From the NCBI RefSeq assembly GCF_009697225.1, contig NZ_WIND01000015.1, forward strand, positions 1 through 64,000: a stretch of DNA of 64,000 nt. Reading direction: 5' to 3'. This stretch comes from Halovulum marinum. Lineage in GTDB: Bacteria > Pseudomonadota > Alphaproteobacteria > Rhodobacterales > Rhodobacteraceae. Numbering within the stretch: position 1 is the first letter of the stretch; every line of letters begins with the position of its first letter. The notes beneath the pieces are model-generated. The model was not told the origin of the DNA. It saw nothing but the letters and a program-made list of their open reading frames with translations, and did no database searches. The position numbers and the translations under genes are program-made. This document shows positions 61,558 to 64,000 of this stretch, one piece after another.

Positions 61558-63144
61558 TCAGCCGTCTTCCAGCACCACGTTGCCTTCCAGGTTGCGCTGC
61601 CGGGCAAGCGCGCGCAAGCGGCGGTCGACCGCGTCGCCCGCCAGCGCCCGCGCCGGGCCGCGCAGGGTCAGCGTCACCGCCGCATCGTCGACCGACAGCG
61701 CGGTGTTCTCCAGCGATCCAGGGGCCGAGCCCGACAGCATCGCGCCCAGCCGGATCGCCTTGCCCAGTTCCTCGGCCTGGGCCCGGCGCTCGGGCGTCAG
61801 CAGCTCGGACAGCGCCGGCAGCAGCCCGTGCTCGGGCGAGCCCTTGTAGCGGTTCAGGATCGCGATGCCGAGAAACACCCGCCCCTCGTGATCGACCCCC
61901 GACAGGTTGGCGCGGGTCACGGTCTCGAAGCAGACGTCGGCGCGGTAGTCGGGATGCGCCCGCCAGGTGATGTCGTGCAGGTAGCACGCCGCGCGGGTCA
62001 GGCGCAGCGTCTCGCGATCGGCGTCGGGAAACAGCGGCCGCAGCCAGGCATGCAGCGAGGCGCCGAATCCGGGAAAGCGGGCGTGGCTCATCTCCATGTG
62101 CCGGGCCGCCTCCAGCAGCGGGTCGCGGGCCCGCAGGCTGGGCGGCATCCGCTCGTAGAGCAGCCCCTCGCGCAGCCCGTAGGACGACACCGAGATGGTG
62201 ACCGGGGCGACGGCCTTGACCAGCGCCCGCAGCACCCGCGCCGCCAGCGGCACCAGTTCCAGCCGCGCGGTCGAGGAGTCGGTCATCCCCTTCAGCGTGT
62301 CGACGCTCTGCTCGACCAGCCAGTCGCAGGTCTCGGCGACCTGCTCGGCGGACATGTTGTACTCGTGCAGGACGTGCAGCGGATAGCCGCGCCGCTCCAT
62401 CTCCAGCTTGGCGATCGCCCGCCACGAGCCGCCGACCAGGAAGATCCGGTCGGTGTTCTCGGCCTCGACCGCGGCGACCAGCTTCTTCAGCTCCTTGGCG
62501 ATGGCCTTCTCGATCGCCTTGGCGCCGCCCAGGTTCGACAGCCGCAGCGGCCCCAGCGGCGAGGTGGCGCGCGCCCCGACCTCGCCCCGCGCGACCTGCG
62601 CCAGCTCCATTGACGCGCCGCCGATGTCGCAGACCAGCCCGCTGGCCTGCGGCCAGCCCAGCAGCACGCCCTTGGCCGACAGCAGCGCCTCTTCCTCGCC
62701 GCTGGCGACCTGCAGCGCCAGACCGGTCATCGCCTGCACGTCGCGGCAGAACTCGGCGCCGTCCTCGGCGTCGCGCACCGCCGCGGTGGCGACGCCGGTC
62801 AGCACGGTGGCGTCCATCGTCTCGGCCAGCGCCGCGAACCGCCGGATCGCGTTCATCGCCCGCACCCGCCCCTCGGGATTCAGGCGGCCACTTTCCTGCA
62901 GCCCCCGGCCGAGGCCGCAAAGGATCTTCTCGTTGTAGAAATACGCCGGCGAGCGGGCGACGCCGTCGAACACCACCAGCCGCACCGAGTTCGAGCCGAC
63001 GTCGACCACGCCGACGCGCCGCACCGACTCGCCCTCGATCGGCGCCAGTTCGGCCCCCGGCCGCGCCGGTTTCGCGTTCTGCGTGGACCTGAGCTGAGTC
63101 AGTGGTCCGCTCCCGTTTCCGCCTGCCGCACATCTGGCCTGCAC
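61558..63144 (-). CDS. ppx: Exopolyphosphatase (Ppx/GppA family)
   Basis: Hydrolyses terminal phosphates of polyphosphate, or pppGpp. The Ppx/GppA domain begins with the phosphate-1 loop VGVVDVGSNSVRLVVFDG, then VATAAVRDAEDGAEF, the phosphate-2 loop LVCDIGGASMELAQV and FLVGGSWRAIAKLEM. A C-terminal HD-like helical region (about 320-500) contains ACYLHDITWRAHPDYR. The start is uncertain: no ATG exists. I give a GTG at 63144; a TTG at 63159 or a GTG at 63024 (with GAGGG upstream, giving 488 residues) are alternatives, though coding-type codons extend upstream of 63024. The 5' end faces the divergent gene at 63231. Confidence 0.88.
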   Translation of the reverse strand: MQARCAAGGNGSGPLTQLRSTQNAKPARPGAELAPIEGESVRRVGVVDVGSNSVRLVVFDGVARSPAYFYNEKILCGLGRGLQESGRLNPEGRVRAMNAIRRFAALAETMDATVLTGVATAAVRDAEDGAEFCRDVQAMTGLALQVASGEEEALLSAKGVLLGWPQASGLVCDIGGASMELAQVARGEVGARATSPLGPLRLSNLGGAKAIEKAIAKELKKLVAAVEAENTDRIFLVGGSWRAIAKLEMERRGYPLHVLHEYNMSAEQVAETCDWLVEQSVDTLKGMTDSSTARLELVPLAARVLRALVKAVAPVTISVSSYGLREGLLYERMPPSLRARDPLLEAARHMEMSHARFPGFGASLHAWLRPLFPDADRETLRLTRAACYLHDITWRAHPDYRADVCFETVTRANLSGVDHEGRVFLGIAILNRYKGSPEHGLLPALSELLTPERRAQAEELGKAIRLGAMLSGSAPGSLENTALSVDDAAVTLTLRGPARALAGDAVDRRLRALARQRNLEGNVVLEDG

Positions 63145-63230
63145 CGGGGATTCTGTCAATCCGCAACGCTTGCGACCGCGGCCGGCCCGACACTGGCGCC
63201 GCCCCGCGCGCGGGCGTATGTTCGCCGCCG

Positions 63231-63815
63231 ATGCCGAGCCCCGATCCCTCGTCCGCCGCCCGGCGGCCACGCTTCGTCCTCGCCGTCGTCGCCTCGCGCG
63301 ACGGGTTCATCGCGCGCGCCAGAAACCACCCGCCCGCCGCCTGGGCCAGCCCCGAGGAACAGACGCTGTTCCTGGCCGAGGTCGAGGCCGCCGACTGGGC
63401 GATCATGGGCCGCAACACCCACGAGGCCGCCGACAAGCCCGAGCGGCGGCGGATCGTGTTCTCGTCCGCTGCGGGCGCCGGGGAATGGCGGCGTCCGACC
63501 CAGCTGTGGCTGGACCCGGGCCCGCTGACGCCCGCCGCGCTGGCCGCGCGGGTGGCGCCGGTCCGGCCGCTGCGCCGCGGCCTGATCCTCGGCGGCACCG
63601 CGGTGCACGACTGGTTCCACGACGCCGGCGCGATCGACCGCATCAGCCTGACGATCGAGCCGGTCGCCTTCGGCAACGGCCTGCCCATGCTGTCCGCGCA
63701 GACCGAGCGCGACCCCGAGGCGGCCTGGCGCGCCGCCGGCTACCGCACCGTGGCCGAGCGCGCACTGAACGACCGCGGAACCCGCCTGCTGACCCTGGCG
63801 CCGGAGCGCCGCTGA
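63231..63815 (+). CDS. RibD C-terminal/dihydrofolate-reductase-fold protein
   Basis: A 194-residue soluble protein of the RibD_C/DHFR-like reductase fold. The first strand and NADPH contact are FVLAVVASRDGFIAR, then ADWAIMGRNTHEAADKP, and the late nucleotide-binding loop GLILGGTAVHDWFHD. ISLTIEPVAFGNGLPML is the family's closing block. True RibD reductases act in riboflavin synthesis, but stand-alone members like this usually have unknown substrates. The ATG at 63231 lies 86 bases from the proposed ppx start on the other strand. Confidence 0.82.
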   Translation: MPSPDPSSAARRPRFVLAVVASRDGFIARARNHPPAAWASPEEQTLFLAEVEAADWAIMGRNTHEAADKPERRRIVFSSAAGAGEWRRPTQLWLDPGPLTPAALAARVAPVRPLRRGLILGGTAVHDWFHDAGAIDRISLTIEPVAFGNGLPMLSAQTERDPEAAWRAAGYRTVAERALNDRGTRLLTLAPERR

Positions 63816-64000
63816 GCCCTTGCGAACCTCGCCGGCGCCTCTTGCTTTCCGGCCCGTCACGCGATCACGCCGCCGACGATCCTGATCGCCGGTTGGTGTA
63901 CGGAATCACCCCTGTTCCTTGACGCTGCTCCTGTCGTCTGTCGCAACATTTCCGGCGACGAGGGCAAGGCCGGCGCCGGCGGCATGGCTGTGGCCCGCCG

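Noticed and set aside
63816-64000. Start of another gene at the right edge
   Set aside because: No frame with a ribosome-binding site or coding-type codon use is apparent in the last 185 bases.

Overview
The window looks like chromosomal DNA of a high-GC alphaproteobacterium, most likely a member of the Rhodobacterales. G+C is about 70% by eye. Genes are packed with 1-4 base stop/start overlaps. Gene content and order (proS-lolC-lolD, a malic enzyme fused to a phosphotransacetylase-like domain, and a propionyl-CoA carboxylase locus with its own ScfR/PccR-type regulator) all fit that order. I found no rRNA, tRNA, CRISPR array, transposase or phage module. This is a core-metabolism stretch with a few scarred spots.

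Layout. 1-2.6 kb: the end of a proline-rich protein with a PilP/GspC-like tail, then guanine deaminase. 2.7-4.5 kb: MgtE and a GNAT enzyme. 4.6-9.6 kb: a CoxD/CoxE/XdhC/molybdenum-cofactor maturation block of the kind that accompanies CO dehydrogenase and related molybdenum hydroxylases, with no such enzyme in the window. 10.2-15.9 kb: a leftward nucleoside-salvage operon, cdd-deoC-(unknown)-deoA-deoB-add-upp, with one compositionally foreign gene inside it. 16.0-18.6 kb: a SCO1-type protein with two cysteine-containing periplasmic proteins, and a double STAS-like protein.

18.8-39.0 kb is a dispersed propionyl-CoA assimilation region. It holds propionyl-CoA synthetase (prpE), malic enzyme (maeB), methylmalonyl-CoA mutase, both carboxylase subunits (pccA, pccB) and the regulator pccR. 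Together these would activate propionate, carboxylate it to methylmalonyl-CoA, isomerise it to succinyl-CoA and pass C4 units to pyruvate. The epimerase is not in the window. Interleaved genes include nhaA, a panE-like reductase, a membrane protein coupled to the mutase, a sulfotransferase-like protein, two tiny lipoproteins and an RTX metalloprotease lying between pccB and pccR. TTTGCAAA-type sites sit upstream of pccB and of pccR.

39-45 kb: a YbdK-type ligase, two decayed genes, a YebC-family regulator, an EamA transporter, a DUF952 protein, pyrD and a LysM protein. 45.3-53.7 kb: a fatty-acid/acyl-CoA oxidation operon (MerR regulator, large acyl-CoA dehydrogenase, GST, small membrane protein, thiolase, cupin, FadJ-like protein) divergent from two thioesterases across a perfect 17-base inverted repeat. 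53.7-60.6 kb: a MATE exporter, a sulfotransferase with a truncated copy beside it, a membrane protein of unknown role, lolD, lolC and proS. 60.6-61.6 kb: a gene-poor stretch with a highly structured, FMN-riboswitch-like RNA candidate ending in an intrinsic terminator, followed by a frameshifted gene remnant. 61.6-63.8 kb: ppx and a RibD/DHFR-fold protein. The last 185 bases hold nothing I can support.
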